Positions 1 through 8,598 of a stretch of 64,000 nucleotides of DNA are shown here, piece after piece. Every line of letters begins with the position of its first letter. Positions within the stretch are counted from its first letter, which is position 1. A model generated the notes under the pieces. That model was not told where the DNA came from. It searched no databases and saw nothing but the letters and a program-made list of their open reading frames with translations. Source of the DNA: Bacteroidia bacterium (GTDB lineage: Bacteria > Bacteroidota > Bacteroidia > J057); assembly GCA_022760475.1 (NCBI GenBank), contig JALEFZ010000059.1, forward strand, positions 1 through 64,000, written 5' to 3'. The position numbers and the translations under genes were made by a program.

Positions 1-466
1 CCTAACATAAAAATGCCAAATCATCAAACAGCGCAACACCTCAACAAGCCATTAGCCTAGACTCAGTACTGCTTTCCAACATTTCAAAGACCTTCTGCCT
101 GCCCCTCAACTTCCTTGGCTCTACTCTTGAGCCCTCCTCGTATAAAGTATTTCTTACTTTCTTGTTTCTTGGGAGTGCAAATATCTGACAGTTTTTATTC
201 TTTTCCAAGAAAAAAATGAAACTTTTTTTTCAAATTTTCGTCTCATTTTAATTTGTCAGTACACTCTAAAAGATCGTTCCCTTTAATTGGGAGGACAAAG
301 GTGGCGAACAGCTTTATTAATTCCAAAAATGTCGCCGTTTTTTTTAAAAAAACTTTCAATATCCTCCTGAGTCCAAAAAATAAAGCATTTAGCTTTTGCC
401 TTGCCCCACAATAGTTCCTAAAATTTTGGACGGAATAATACTAACGGGATTCCTGAAAAAGGGTTT
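1..466. other. Non-coding stretch at window edge
   Basis: No convincing reading frame was found on either strand. The stretch is AT-rich with several A and T runs (for example near 200-235 and 338-352). A weak GGCGA/TCGCC pairing around 303-337 is followed by eight T residues and could be a plus-strand terminator of a gene outside the window, but its stem is only five pairs over a long loop. Nothing here resembles a tRNA or an insertion-sequence end that I can name. Confidence 0.4.
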
Positions 467-502
467 CAAAAAAAAGGGGTGAATTTGAAAAAATTCACCC
501 CT
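467..502 (-). terminator. Intrinsic terminator of the nucleotide-sugar dehydrogenase gene
   Basis: A perfect 12-pair inverted repeat (AGGGGTGAATTT at 475-486, AAATTCACCCCT at 491-502) encloses a GAAA loop. Read on the minus strand it is followed directly by eight U residues (467-474). It lies about 20 bases after the stop codon of the minus-strand gene that ends at 524, so it closes that transcript. Confidence 0.9.
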
Positions 503-523
503 CAAAACTTAACTACTTCTTTA

Positions 524-1918
524 TCAGTGCTCCATGACCAACTTAGGCCTTGAGTCAATGTTTCCAAGGAGGATTACCTTTTCTTGTCCTCTTTCGAGGT
601 TACCAGTTTTGTTTCTAGTATCAATCAAACATTTAGAATGATCTACGATATACTGAAGATCAAAATCGTCATGGTCAGTAACCAGAATGACACAATTGTA
701 CTCAGCCAGGCTCTCTGGAGTAAGCTCTACTGAATAGTATGTCTTACCTGCTACCACATATTCGGGTGCCCAAGGATCGCTGTAGCTGATGTTTGTAATG
801 CCTGACTCAATCAGTCTGTGTATAATGGCTTCAGAAGGAGAGTGTCTCAGGTCTTTTACATTTTTCTTAAATGAGGCTCCAAGGATAAGTACTTTAGAAT
901 CTGGTAGAGAAATCGGTTGTTTAGAGATCTCACGTATCGCCAGATTAGCTACATGGTAGGGCATGCCTTCATTTACATTGGCGGCAAGGGTGATGAAGCG
1001 GGTCTCGAAGTCGTACTTCCTAGCCAACCATGAAAGGTAATAAGGGTCAATGGGAATACAGTGGCCACCTACCCCAGGGCCTGGGGTAAACTTCATGTAT
1101 CCAAATGGCTTGGTACTGGCCGCTTCGATGACCTCCCAACAGTTGATGCCACCCATTCTTTCACAAAGAAGGGCCATTTCATTTACCAAGGCAATGTTGA
1201 CACTACGGAAGATGTTCTCCAGCAACTTCTCCATTTCAGCTACCTTGGGGTTATCTACCATGTAAACCTTCTCAATGATTTGGTTGTTGGTCCAGGCAGC
1301 TAGTATTCCGCTTTCTTCATTGATTCCACCGACAACAATCGGGGTATTGGCAGTATGCCAAACCTTATTTCCAGGATCTACCCTTTCTGGGCTGAAAGCC
1401 ACGTAAAAGTCCGTCCCTGCCTTTAGTCCACTTTTTTCCAACATCGGGATGAGGTGGTCTTCGGTAGTCCCAGGGAAGGTCGTACTTTTTAGGATCACCA
1501 ACTTTCCTGATGACATGCTCGTAGAAATCCCCTCGCCAGCAGCAAGGATGTAGCTGATGTCTGGATCTTTATGTGCATTGAAAGGAGTTGGAACAGCCAC
1601 AAATATGACATCTGCAGGTTCCAGGGAGGCATAGTCCGTACTAGCTGTAAGTTTGCCAGCAGCCACTACACCTGCGACTTCCTGATCATCCAGGTCTTCT
1701 ATAAAATTCTCACCCTTGGTGAGAGCGTCTACTTTCGCTGTAGATACATCAATTCCTATCACCTGAAATCCCTTTTTGGCAAATTCAAGTGCAATAGGCA
1801 TCCCCACATACCCAAGGCCAACGACACCTATAATGGCATCGCCCTGGGAGATTTTTCCGGCAAGTTGCTCCGATTTGCCAGCAAGTGATTGAATATGATC
1901 CTGTTCGAAGAGTTTCAT
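524..1918 (-). CDS. Nucleotide-sugar 6-dehydrogenase (UDP-GlcNAc/UDP-ManNAc type)
   Basis: Oxidises the C6 hydroxyl of a UDP-sugar to a carboxylate with NAD, feeding synthesis of acidic surface polysaccharide in the cytoplasm. Visible features: an N-terminal Rossmann motif GLGYVG (residues 34-39), the family substrate-loop sequence SPERVDPGN (about 176-184), and the catalytic cysteine in PGVGGHCIPIDPYYL (Cys287). The GGHCIPIDP form resembles WbpA-type UDP-N-acetylglucosamine dehydrogenases more than UDP-glucose dehydrogenase, but substrate cannot be fixed from sequence alone. Length 464 is normal. It is last in a minus-strand series, 73 bases after the phosphatase gene, and is followed by a strong terminator. 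No other polysaccharide genes flank it on this side, apart from the glycosyltransferase operon 3-5 kb upstream. Confidence 0.9.
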   Translation of the reverse strand: MKLFEQDHIQSLAGKSEQLAGKISQGDAIIGVVGLGYVGMPIALEFAKKGFQVIGIDVSTAKVDALTKGENFIEDLDDQEVAGVVAAGKLTASTDYASLEPADVIFVAVPTPFNAHKDPDISYILAAGEGISTSMSSGKLVILKSTTFPGTTEDHLIPMLEKSGLKAGTDFYVAFSPERVDPGNKVWHTANTPIVVGGINEESGILAAWTNNQIIEKVYMVDNPKVAEMEKLLENIFRSVNIALVNEMALLCERMGGINCWEVIEAASTKPFGYMKFTPGPGVGGHCIPIDPYYLSWLARKYDFETRFITLAANVNEGMPYHVANLAIREISKQPISLPDSKVLILGASFKKNVKDLRHSPSEAIIHRLIESGITNISYSDPWAPEYVVAGKTYYSVELTPESLAEYNCVILVTDHDDFDLQYIVDHSKCLIDTRNKTGNLERGQEKVILLGNIDSRPKLVMEH

Positions 1919-1991
1919 GCAGGTTGGACTTTTATTTCTGTCTAAAGATTTGTTTGCTAATTAGTGATCATTTGCAAAGAACAGAGGACAT

Positions 1992-3332
1992 TTACGATGA
2001 AAACTTTACACTCAAAATAGTAGTATCATCTCCGGCCTCAATCTCTTCAGAAAAATCTGACAGTCTTTTTAATAATTGCTCTACCAGATTTTGGGATGAA
2101 AGGTCTTCAAATTCTTTCACTAGAGCAACAATTCTTTCACTACCGAACATTTCTTCCTGTTTATTGGTCTGTTCGACAACTCCGTCAGTAAACATCAGTA
2201 AAATATTTCCATCTTCGAATAAAATGGTTTTTTCTGATGATTGTACGTCTGGCAGTATTCCCAATAAAATACAGCCCTCGCTGAGGCGACTTATTTTATC
2301 CCCTTTTACAAGTATAGGATAGTTGTGCCCGGCGTTGATGTAGGAGAATGTTTTTTGGGGAAGGTCTATTCTTGCCAAAAACATCGTTACAAATTTTTCT
2401 CCTTCAGTAATGCTGAACAAGCGCTCGTTCAACTCTCCAATAATGGTACCCAGGTCATCAAACTGGGCGCAGAGGGACCTCAGGTTGGCCTGTAAGTTGG
2501 CCATTAATAAGGCAGCTCCAATTCCCTTCCCTGACACATCAGCGATACAACAAAACAGCGTATCCTCTCCCTTCTTGATGATATCGTAAAAGTCTCCTCC
2601 CACTCCTGAATGAGGAATGTTGGTGCCGTAGACATCCATGGGCTTAAAACCCTTAAAATCGGCAATAAGTAGTTGTTTTTGAATCGTGGATGCGACCTCC
2701 AGCTCTTTTTGAAGGTTTTCACGTGCCATTTGCTCTTTAAAGAGTTCACGATTCCTTATGGCCACTGCCAGGATATTGCCGACGGTTTTAATAAAGATAA
2801 TGTCGTTTTGCTCCTCAAGTTCAGATTCAGCGAAATCAGCAATGGCAAAGTAGGCCTTGATTTGGCCTTCGTTATAAATAGGAATGATATACTCTATCCC
2901 AAGTTTTAATAGATTGGGTTGCTTGTCTTCTACAGGTTTCTCAGTGGTAGTCATGGCCATCATTTCGTCGAATGCTTCTTCCGAAAATGGAGAAAACTTC
3001 AACCTCATACCCTCGATCCAGGATTCTTCACTTTCGTAGAAAAATGCCATTTTCCTTACTTGGAGTTGAGTCAACAGCAGGTTTCTTACTACCAGGCAAA
3101 GGTTTTTGATGGACATCTTTTCATTGTTGATGGATTTAAGTATATCCAATATGGCTTCAGCCTCTAACCTTTTTAATTGAAGCAGTTTTTCGGGGTCTGT
3201 GGTTTGATACACATTTTCCCCCAACATATCTGTCTCAGGCAGGGAGTCGGGCTGGTTTTGTTTGATGCTGTCTTTCAATTCATCTACCTCTTTTTCGGGT
3301 CTTTCTTCGAAATCATTTAATTGCTCGTTCAT
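1992..3332 (-). CDS. GAF-like plus SpoIIE/PP2C-type serine phosphatase (RsbU-like)
   Basis: Predicted metal-dependent protein serine phosphatase acting on anti-sigma-factor antagonists or similar switch proteins. The N-terminus (residues 1-50) is acidic and probably disordered. A GAF-like sensory domain follows (about 55-195), then a short coiled coil (195-220) and the SpoIIE phosphatase domain (235-445). Metal-binding acidic residues are visible in GGDFYD (Asp247), ADVSGKG (Asp265), FTDGV (Asp383) and GDDTT (435-436). No transmembrane segment, so cytosolic. It starts 9 bases after the stop of the ABC permease gene and is probably co-transcribed with it. No matching anti-sigma kinase or STAS-domain partner lies in the window, so the target is unknown. 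Confidence 0.88.
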   Translation of the reverse strand: MNEQLNDFEERPEKEVDELKDSIKQNQPDSLPETDMLGENVYQTTDPEKLLQLKRLEAEAILDILKSINNEKMSIKNLCLVVRNLLLTQLQVRKMAFFYESEESWIEGMRLKFSPFSEEAFDEMMAMTTTEKPVEDKQPNLLKLGIEYIIPIYNEGQIKAYFAIADFAESELEEQNDIIFIKTVGNILAVAIRNRELFKEQMARENLQKELEVASTIQKQLLIADFKGFKPMDVYGTNIPHSGVGGDFYDIIKKGEDTLFCCIADVSGKGIGAALLMANLQANLRSLCAQFDDLGTIIGELNERLFSITEGEKFVTMFLARIDLPQKTFSYINAGHNYPILVKGDKISRLSEGCILLGILPDVQSSEKTILFEDGNILLMFTDGVVEQTNKQEEMFGSERIVALVKEFEDLSSQNLVEQLLKRLSDFSEEIEAGDDTTILSVKFSS

Positions 3333-3341
3333 GTTACCCGT

Positions 3342-4445
3342 TTAAAGTCTCACATCCAGGGCGTCTCTAAGTCCAATGCCAATCAGGTTCACAGAAATGA
3401 TTAGCATCATCAAGGCCAGACCGGGATAAAATGCCAGCCATTGGCCATAATCGAACACAATATACGTATAACCTTCATAAATCATTTGCCCCCAGGTGGG
3501 TACGGGAACTTCGACACCGATTCCAAGGAAGCTCAGTCCAGATTCGATCAGAACTGCAGATCCAAAATTGGCCACTGCGATTACAATAATCGGGCTTAGG
3601 ATATTAGGAAGAATATGCCTCAGCATGATTCTAAAATCTTTATATCCCAAGGCCTTACCAGCTTCTGTATACAGGTTTTTCTTGACGCTCATGATTTGTC
3701 CCCTTACCAAGCGGGCAACTTCAACCCAAATAGAAAGGCCTATAGCCAAAAATAGCTGCCAAAAGCCCTTTCCAAGGACAAAGCTGATGGCAAGAGCCAG
3801 TAGCAGGGTTGGAATAGACCACATCACAGAAATGAACCACATGACGATGCCATCCACTGGAATGCTGAGCTTACCCAGTTTAAGATCGTTGCCGAAGTAG
3901 CCTGCCATCAAGCCCATAAGGGTACCTATAAGAAGGCTTATTAGTACAGCCATGAAGCCAATGCTAAGGCTCACCCTTGTACCAATCAAGATCCTGCTCA
4001 ACAGGTCACGCCCGAAGGTGTCTGTACCAAGGTGATATTTTTTGACAAGGACATATTCCTCCAAATCTACCTCTTCACCGCCCAATTCAATTAAAGGAAT
4101 ACTGTCAGCTATTCCATTGTAGCGGGTAAATAATAAATAGGTACCGTTTTTCTGAATTTCCCCCTCCATGTCCAAGGCTAGAGGAATATTTGTGGATTCT
4201 TTGCCATTAAAGAATGAAGATTTATTGACTTGCCCATTCTGTGGGATCAACAATACCTTACCTTTAAATCCAGGTGGCTTTTTGGCAAATTCCAAGACTT
4301 GAAAATTAGCGTTGCGGCTTTTGTCAGGTGCAAGGGCATAGGCAAAAACAGCTACGAAGATACAGATCAAAAGGAATACAGACCCTGCCATGGCCGGAGG
4401 ATGATTTTTGAACTTTCGCCATGCAATTGTACGAGGGCTGCTCAT
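3342..4445 (-). CDS. ABC transporter permease, DppC/OppC type
   Basis: Inner-membrane permease of the binding-protein-dependent di/oligopeptide family. One N-terminal membrane segment (about residues 19-40) is followed by a periplasmic stretch of about 95 residues, longer than in enteric DppC. The family signature LGTDTFGRDLLSR (about 139-151) precedes five further hydrophobic segments. The cytoplasmic ATPase-contact loop is EAGKALGYKDF (about 261-271). Length 367 reflects the enlarged loop. The partner permease, ATPases and binding protein are not in the window, so this is an orphan component here. It sits between a small gene (24 bases upstream) and the phosphatase gene (9 bases downstream). 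Confidence 0.87.
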   Translation of the reverse strand: MSSPRTIAWRKFKNHPPAMAGSVFLLICIFVAVFAYALAPDKSRNANFQVLEFAKKPPGFKGKVLLIPQNGQVNKSSFFNGKESTNIPLALDMEGEIQKNGTYLLFTRYNGIADSIPLIELGGEEVDLEEYVLVKKYHLGTDTFGRDLLSRILIGTRVSLSIGFMAVLISLLIGTLMGLMAGYFGNDLKLGKLSIPVDGIVMWFISVMWSIPTLLLALAISFVLGKGFWQLFLAIGLSIWVEVARLVRGQIMSVKKNLYTEAGKALGYKDFRIMLRHILPNILSPIIVIAVANFGSAVLIESGLSFLGIGVEVPVPTWGQMIYEGYTYIVFDYGQWLAFYPGLALMMLIISVNLIGIGLRDALDVRL

Positions 4446-4469
4446 TGGGTGCGATAGTTGATTGGGCGA

Positions 4470-4742
4470 TCAATGGCCATTGTGCCTCAATAGGCCTTCT
4501 TTGGTAGCCAGGAAGCGATATTCCTGAAGGTTATCTGAATCAAAAATATTTGTACGAAGATAGTCCCCAGCTTCCTCGTCATAGGCCATGACCTGAATCC
4601 AGCCTTTGTCGATCATTTGTTTTAACTCATCAAGGACTACAGGCCTCGCTTCATCTACTTCATCCAGGATATTCTCGAGGGGTTCTACAAAATAAATGCT
4701 ATCCAGAATATCAAATTGTAAATCCGTAAGGGGTTCCTTCAT
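4470..4742 (-). CDS. Small hypothetical protein, possibly winged-helix-like
   Basis: A 90-residue acidic, soluble protein of unknown function. Its N-terminal pattern (LTDLQFDILDSIYFVEPLEN, then VLDELKQMIDKGWIQVM) looks like a small helical DNA- or protein-binding fold of winged-helix type, but there is no decisive motif. An ATG also exists at 4751. I prefer the ATG at 4742 because it overlaps the glycosyltransferase stop codon as ATGA, the usual sign of translational coupling. It lies inside a five-gene minus-strand operon. Confidence 0.7.
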   Translation of the reverse strand: MKEPLTDLQFDILDSIYFVEPLENILDEVDEARPVVLDELKQMIDKGWIQVMAYDEEAGDYLRTNIFDSDNLQEYRFLATKEGLLRHNGH

Positions 4743-5866
4743 TGTACCCATCTACCTTTCCAGTTATATTTTTTGACAAAATTACCTGCGATGCCTATCC
4801 AAAGTACATAAGGAATGTACACCATTTGGAGGGGAAGCAGGTAGGACAACAGGGGTAATTTATGAAAAAATTGAAGGGTTCTATGCATCAAGTAGAAATC
4901 GGCTATTAATTTCAGGGCAAACAATTCCAGGGCAAGCCATGCATTCATGGGCATAAAGAAGGAACTGATTAACAGAAAGGGCAGACCTAGAAATGCAAAG
5001 TAGGAGATCAGTTGAACGAAATTTATTCTTTTGTTGATGTAGGCTCGTGCTTTGGAGACCCAGCGTAGCCTTTGTTTTTTCAAGCTCTCCCAATCAGTCA
5101 AGGCATGTGTAGCAACAATAGCCTCTCTACATTTAGCAAATTGAATGGCATAATCGCCATGCTTCTGTATTTTTTGCATGAGCAATTCATCATCTCCTGA
5201 GGCGACCTGATCTACTCCTTCAAAGCCTTTTACGGCATGAAATACTTCCTTCCGATAGGCAAGATTGGCACCATTGCACATATTCGGATATCCACTGGCA
5301 ATTGAACCCGCTGTGATCCCGGTAAGTCCCATGGCTTCAAGTGCTTGAAATCGCTCAAATTTCGAATTCCTGTCATAAAAAAGCTCTATGGGTCCTACAA
5401 CCAGGCCAGTGTTTCCTTTAAAATGGGCGACCATTTGTTTGGCCCAATGGTCTTGTACCACACAATCTGCATCCGTCTGAAGGATAATTTCCCCATTTGC
5501 ATTTTCTATGCCATAACTAAGTGCAGCCTTCTTCCCGCTTAGTTTGTCGGGTAGGCTCAAGACCTTAAGGTTCGGATAACGGCTTTCCATGAGTTGGGCT
5601 ATGGCCAGGGTTCCATCTGTAGAATGGTCATTGACCAGAATGACCTCCAGTTTGCCCTTAGGATAAGCCTGGTGAACTACTTTGTAGAGGCATTTAGAAA
5701 GATTCTCAGCCTCATTCCTGGCAGGAATGATGATTGTGGCGGGTGGTAACAAGGGATTAGGGGGTACTTTCTCACAGGGTATCCTGGCGAACCACCAGGC
5801 ATTTCTTCCAATGAAGAAGGCGTAAAAAACCATACAAGCTGCGAAGAAAGCAACCGCAATTTCCAT
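4739..5866 (-). CDS. Membrane-anchored family 2 glycosyltransferase
   Basis: Transfers a sugar from an activated donor to an envelope acceptor at the inner membrane. One N-terminal membrane segment (residues 3-20) precedes a GT-A catalytic domain: IIIPARNEAENL (46-57), VNDHSTDGT (79-87), the DXD-type metal site DAD (132-134), the catalytic-base region SGDDE (223-227) and the QRLRW motif (265-269) of processive or lipid-linked GT2 enzymes. Two or three hydrophobic segments close the protein. It starts 3 bases after the upstream flippase-like gene and overlaps the small downstream gene, so all three should be made together. Acceptor and sugar are unknown. Confidence 0.88.
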   Translation of the reverse strand: MEIAVAFFAACMVFYAFFIGRNAWWFARIPCEKVPPNPLLPPATIIIPARNEAENLSKCLYKVVHQAYPKGKLEVILVNDHSTDGTLAIAQLMESRYPNLKVLSLPDKLSGKKAALSYGIENANGEIILQTDADCVVQDHWAKQMVAHFKGNTGLVVGPIELFYDRNSKFERFQALEAMGLTGITAGSIASGYPNMCNGANLAYRKEVFHAVKGFEGVDQVASGDDELLMQKIQKHGDYAIQFAKCREAIVATHALTDWESLKKQRLRWVSKARAYINKRINFVQLISYFAFLGLPFLLISSFFMPMNAWLALELFALKLIADFYLMHRTLQFFHKLPLLSYLLPLQMVYIPYVLWIGIAGNFVKKYNWKGRWVQ

Positions 5867-5869
5867 TTG

Positions 5870-6838
5870 TTAGTATTTCTCCCTGTAAATCAAAATCAGC
5901 CCTATTGCAGCCGGAAGTACCAGATTGACTAAATATAGAGAAAATGCCCCTGTAGTAGCAAGTATTCCTGACATGCCTAGCCATCCGCCAACCATAACTG
6001 CTACTGCTTCTCGTATTCCAAGTTCAGCAAGCGAGGCTAATGGGGCTAAAGATTTGATTAAAAAGACTAACAAAACAAGCAGGGTCATTTTTTCGATACT
6101 GCCCTCAGCCCCCAAAGCGTAAAGTAGCAAGATATATTGGGCTGAAAACACCATGTACCTCATTAATGCCAGTCCGCAAACCTGAAGCAATTGCTTGTTA
6201 TGGATACTTTGTAGACTTGACAATATCTTACCTATAATTCTAAAATCGGGGAAAAATTGGACACAAAGACGGTATAGGTATTTTTTAAAAATGAAAAAAG
6301 CAGCCAGAACCAAAAAAGAAGAGATCGAAATCAGGTTGATAAAATGTGTCCAGGCAAGAGACAGATCAATGATTTTTATTTGATAAGCCAATTGCCAAGC
6401 AACAATGCCCAGAAAGAGGGTGATGAGCATTTGGCTAAGCCTATTGACAAGGATAAATGAGCCGGATTCCCATCTTTGATCTTTTTTAATCACCATCAAC
6501 CTGCCCATGTAATCACCCAATCGGTTGGGGGTAAACAAAGCCAGGCAAGCCCCCATCAAGACTCCTTTTATAGATAGGGAAAAAGAAAATTTGCTGTCGA
6601 TGGATCGTTGGAGTATTTGCCACTTAAAAGCCTCCAGCCCTAGGTTGAAGGGCAGTAGCAAGATGGCTATTCCAATAAGCAGGGACTCCTTCAGACTGAA
6701 ACTCCAATCCAGGGAATGGCCCTCATGGGCAATTTTATAGAAGACAAAACCCAACGTGCCGAAGGTAACAAATACCTTCATTGCCTTTCCCAGGAATGCT
6801 TTCGTTCCCAGTGTGTTGCTGTTGAATTTTACTTCCAT
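5870..6838 (-). CDS. Lysylphosphatidylglycerol synthase-like/UPF0104 integral membrane protein
   Basis: A 322-residue protein with about eight hydrophobic segments, matching the membrane part of MprF-type flippases without the aminoacyl-transferase domain. The family-like loop TPNRLGDYMGR lies at about residues 111-121. Stand-alone members of this family are common in Bacteroidota and are usually linked to lipid or glycan export, but their substrates are mostly unknown. It is the first gene of the minus-strand operon, directly followed by a GT2 glycosyltransferase. A joint job in making or moving a glycolipid is an inference from that order. Confidence 0.82.
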   Translation of the reverse strand: MEVKFNSNTLGTKAFLGKAMKVFVTFGTLGFVFYKIAHEGHSLDWSFSLKESLLIGIAILLLPFNLGLEAFKWQILQRSIDSKFSFSLSIKGVLMGACLALFTPNRLGDYMGRLMVIKKDQRWESGSFILVNRLSQMLITLFLGIVAWQLAYQIKIIDLSLAWTHFINLISISSFLVLAAFFIFKKYLYRLCVQFFPDFRIIGKILSSLQSIHNKQLLQVCGLALMRYMVFSAQYILLLYALGAEGSIEKMTLLVLLVFLIKSLAPLASLAELGIREAVAVMVGGWLGMSGILATTGAFSLYLVNLVLPAAIGLILIYREKY

Positions 6839-6931
6839 ATTGGGCTAAAGCTAAGGCCATATCATGCAGGAAAAAAACTCCAGTCTTAATAAGCCTTACT
6901 CATTGAACAAAAAACATTAAATTTACCCCAT

Positions 6932-7492
6932 ATGGCTGAGCGAATTATCATGGGTATTGATCCAGGAACTCAGGTTACGGGCTATGGCCTGATTGCCTGT
7001 CAAGGAAAGCAAATGAGGCTTTTGGCTTGTGGGTCTATTCATCTTGGAAAGCAGGAAGTAAGTCATCCTCAGAAACTGAAAAAGATTTTCCAGAGAATCT
7101 CCAGTCTGGTTGAAGCTTATAGTCCTACAGAAATGGCTTTGGAAGCCCCTTTTTATGGCAAAAATGCCCAGTCTATGCTTAAACTGGGGCGAGCACAAGG
7201 GGTAGCTATGGCTGCAGGAATGGAGCAAGGCATGGCGATATTTGAGTATGCTCCCCGAAAAATCAAATCTGCTATTACGGGCAATGGTTCTGCCAGCAAA
7301 GAACAAGTCGCCAGGGTGCTAAAGACCATGCTGAAGTTTGAGGAAGATCCAAAGTACCTGGATGCAACTGACGGACTTGCTGTTGCCGTTTGCCACTTCT
7401 TTCAAAACAACCCTAAGGCTCCTGGAAAAAAGCACAAGGACTGGGCTTCATTTATTTCCCAAAACCCCAACAGGGTCAAAGGAGACAAATAA
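6932..7492 (+). CDS. ruvC: Crossover junction endodeoxyribonuclease RuvC
   Basis: Resolves Holliday junctions during recombinational repair by paired nicks, working as a dimer with RuvAB. The retroviral-integrase-like fold is visible: the first catalytic acid in MGIDPGT (Asp10), the second in ALEAPFYGKN (Glu71) and the C-terminal pair in LDATDGLAVAVCH (Asp144, Asp147, with His155). Length 186 is normal. It is transcribed divergently from the flippase/glycosyltransferase operon (93 bases apart) and stands alone on the plus strand. No ruvA or ruvB is adjacent. Confidence 0.97.
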   Translation: MAERIIMGIDPGTQVTGYGLIACQGKQMRLLACGSIHLGKQEVSHPQKLKKIFQRISSLVEAYSPTEMALEAPFYGKNAQSMLKLGRAQGVAMAAGMEQGMAIFEYAPRKIKSAITGNGSASKEQVARVLKTMLKFEEDPKYLDATDGLAVAVCHFFQNNPKAPGKKHKDWASFISQNPNRVKGDK

Positions 7493-7532
7493 TTGAGGTC
7501 TCGCTTTCGTGGCGCGTCATCGACTTATTTGC

Positions 7533-7934
7533 CTACATATTGACGATATTGGCCCTTATTTGGGCGGCCAATTCTTCCATCTCTTCTGCATTCATCTGAA
7601 CCCCTCCCCTACCGAATCCAAAGTCGGCCATGTTGTTGATGGGCATGAGGTGGACATGGGCATGTGGCACTTCCAATCCTATGACAGCAGTCGCAATGCG
7701 GTTGCAAGGAACTGTTTTTTCAAGGGCGCGAGCTACTTCTCTTGAAAAAGCATGAAGGCCCAGGTAAGTTTCATCATCCAGATCAAATAAATAATCGACC
7801 TCCTTTTTGGGAATACAGAGGGTATGTCCTTTTACCTGGGGATGAATGTCCAGAAATGCTAGGAAATTGTCAGTCTCAGCAACTTTGTATGCAGGAATCT
7901 CCCCATTAACGATTTTAGTGAATATGGTAGCCAT
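7533..7934 (-). CDS. HIT family hydrolase
   Basis: Small histidine-triad nucleotide hydrolase or transferase acting on AMP-linked substrates in the cytosol. The active-site triad HAHVHLMPI sits at about residues 95-103, and the N-terminal block FTKIVNGEIPAYKVAE is typical of HINT-type members. Length 133 is normal. It ends 40 bases from the convergent ruvC stop. It lies downstream of greA on the same strand, but a strong terminator separates them, so it needs its own promoter or read-through. Confidence 0.94.
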   Translation of the reverse strand: MATIFTKIVNGEIPAYKVAETDNFLAFLDIHPQVKGHTLCIPKKEVDYLFDLDDETYLGLHAFSREVARALEKTVPCNRIATAVIGLEVPHAHVHLMPINNMADFGFGRGGVQMNAEEMEELAAQIRANIVNM

Positions 7935-7953
7935 GGTAATATACTTTTCAAAT

Positions 7954-7983
7954 AAAAAAACCGAAGGCAGTAGTTACCTTCGG
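7954..7983 (-). terminator. Intrinsic terminator after greA
   Basis: The inverted repeat CCGAAGG (7961-7967) / CCTTCGG (7977-7983) has a nine-base loop and, on the minus strand, is followed by seven U residues (7954-7960). It lies 31 bases after the greA stop and just before the HIT gene start, so it uncouples the two genes. Confidence 0.88.
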
Positions 7984-8014
7984 GCTGAAAATATACTTTT
8001 TTTGAAAAAGATTT

Positions 8015-8491
8015 CTATTCGAGCATGATTTCTAGAACTTCAAATTGCATGGTTCCTCCAGGCGCTTTGATTTCTACGACATCTCCGACTTCTTTACCTA
8101 TCAGGGCCTTACCCACGGGAGATTTTACAGATATTTTATTCTGACGAACATTTTGCTCCTCCTCAGGTACTAGCGTGTACTTGAATTCCTTTTTCAGTTT
8201 AAGGTGTTTAAGCCTTACAGTGGAGAGGATATATACCTTGCTGAGGTCAATGTTAGTTTCGTCCAGAATTTTGGCAGTAGCAAGTTTGTTTTCAAGTTTA
8301 CCAATTTCCATCTCAAGCAATCCCTGAGCATCCTTGGCTGCATCGTACTCTGCGTTTTCACTTAGGTCGCCAAGCTCTCTTGCTTTTTGAATCTGGTCAG
8401 CGATTTCTTTTCTTTTCGGTCCTTTCAGGTACGCCAAATCTTTCTTCATCTTTTCGTACCCACCTTTCGTTAAATATGTTACTTCACCCAT
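8015..8491 (-). CDS. greA: Transcription elongation factor GreA
   Basis: Binds RNA polymerase through its secondary channel and stimulates cleavage of backtracked RNA. The N-terminal coiled coil (about residues 10-75) carries the acidic tip ELGDLSENAEYDAAK, whose Asp and Glu hold the catalytic Mg ion. The C-terminal FKBP-like domain includes SPVGKALIGKEVGDVVEI. Length 158 is standard. The gene is monocistronic, closed by a strong hairpin terminator. Confidence 0.97.
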   Translation of the reverse strand: MGEVTYLTKGGYEKMKKDLAYLKGPKRKEIADQIQKARELGDLSENAEYDAAKDAQGLLEMEIGKLENKLATAKILDETNIDLSKVYILSTVRLKHLKLKKEFKYTLVPEEEQNVRQNKISVKSPVGKALIGKEVGDVVEIKAPGGTMQFEVLEIMLE

Positions 8492-8598
8492 GGTTCGTAT
8501 GCTTTAGAGTGAGAAAAAAAAATTACTGGACCAACCCGAAGGCCAGCCCAATTAATGTTAAAAACTTTTACGTGTCTGAACTGCCTAGCAGTTCTTAC

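Noticed and set aside
1..466. Possible insertion-sequence end in the left flank
   Set aside because: No transposase, no paired inverted repeats and no target duplication are visible in the window.
1571..1888. 105-codon plus-strand frame inside the nucleotide-sugar dehydrogenase gene
   Set aside because: It is an antisense shadow of a well-supported gene; its translation has no coherent features.
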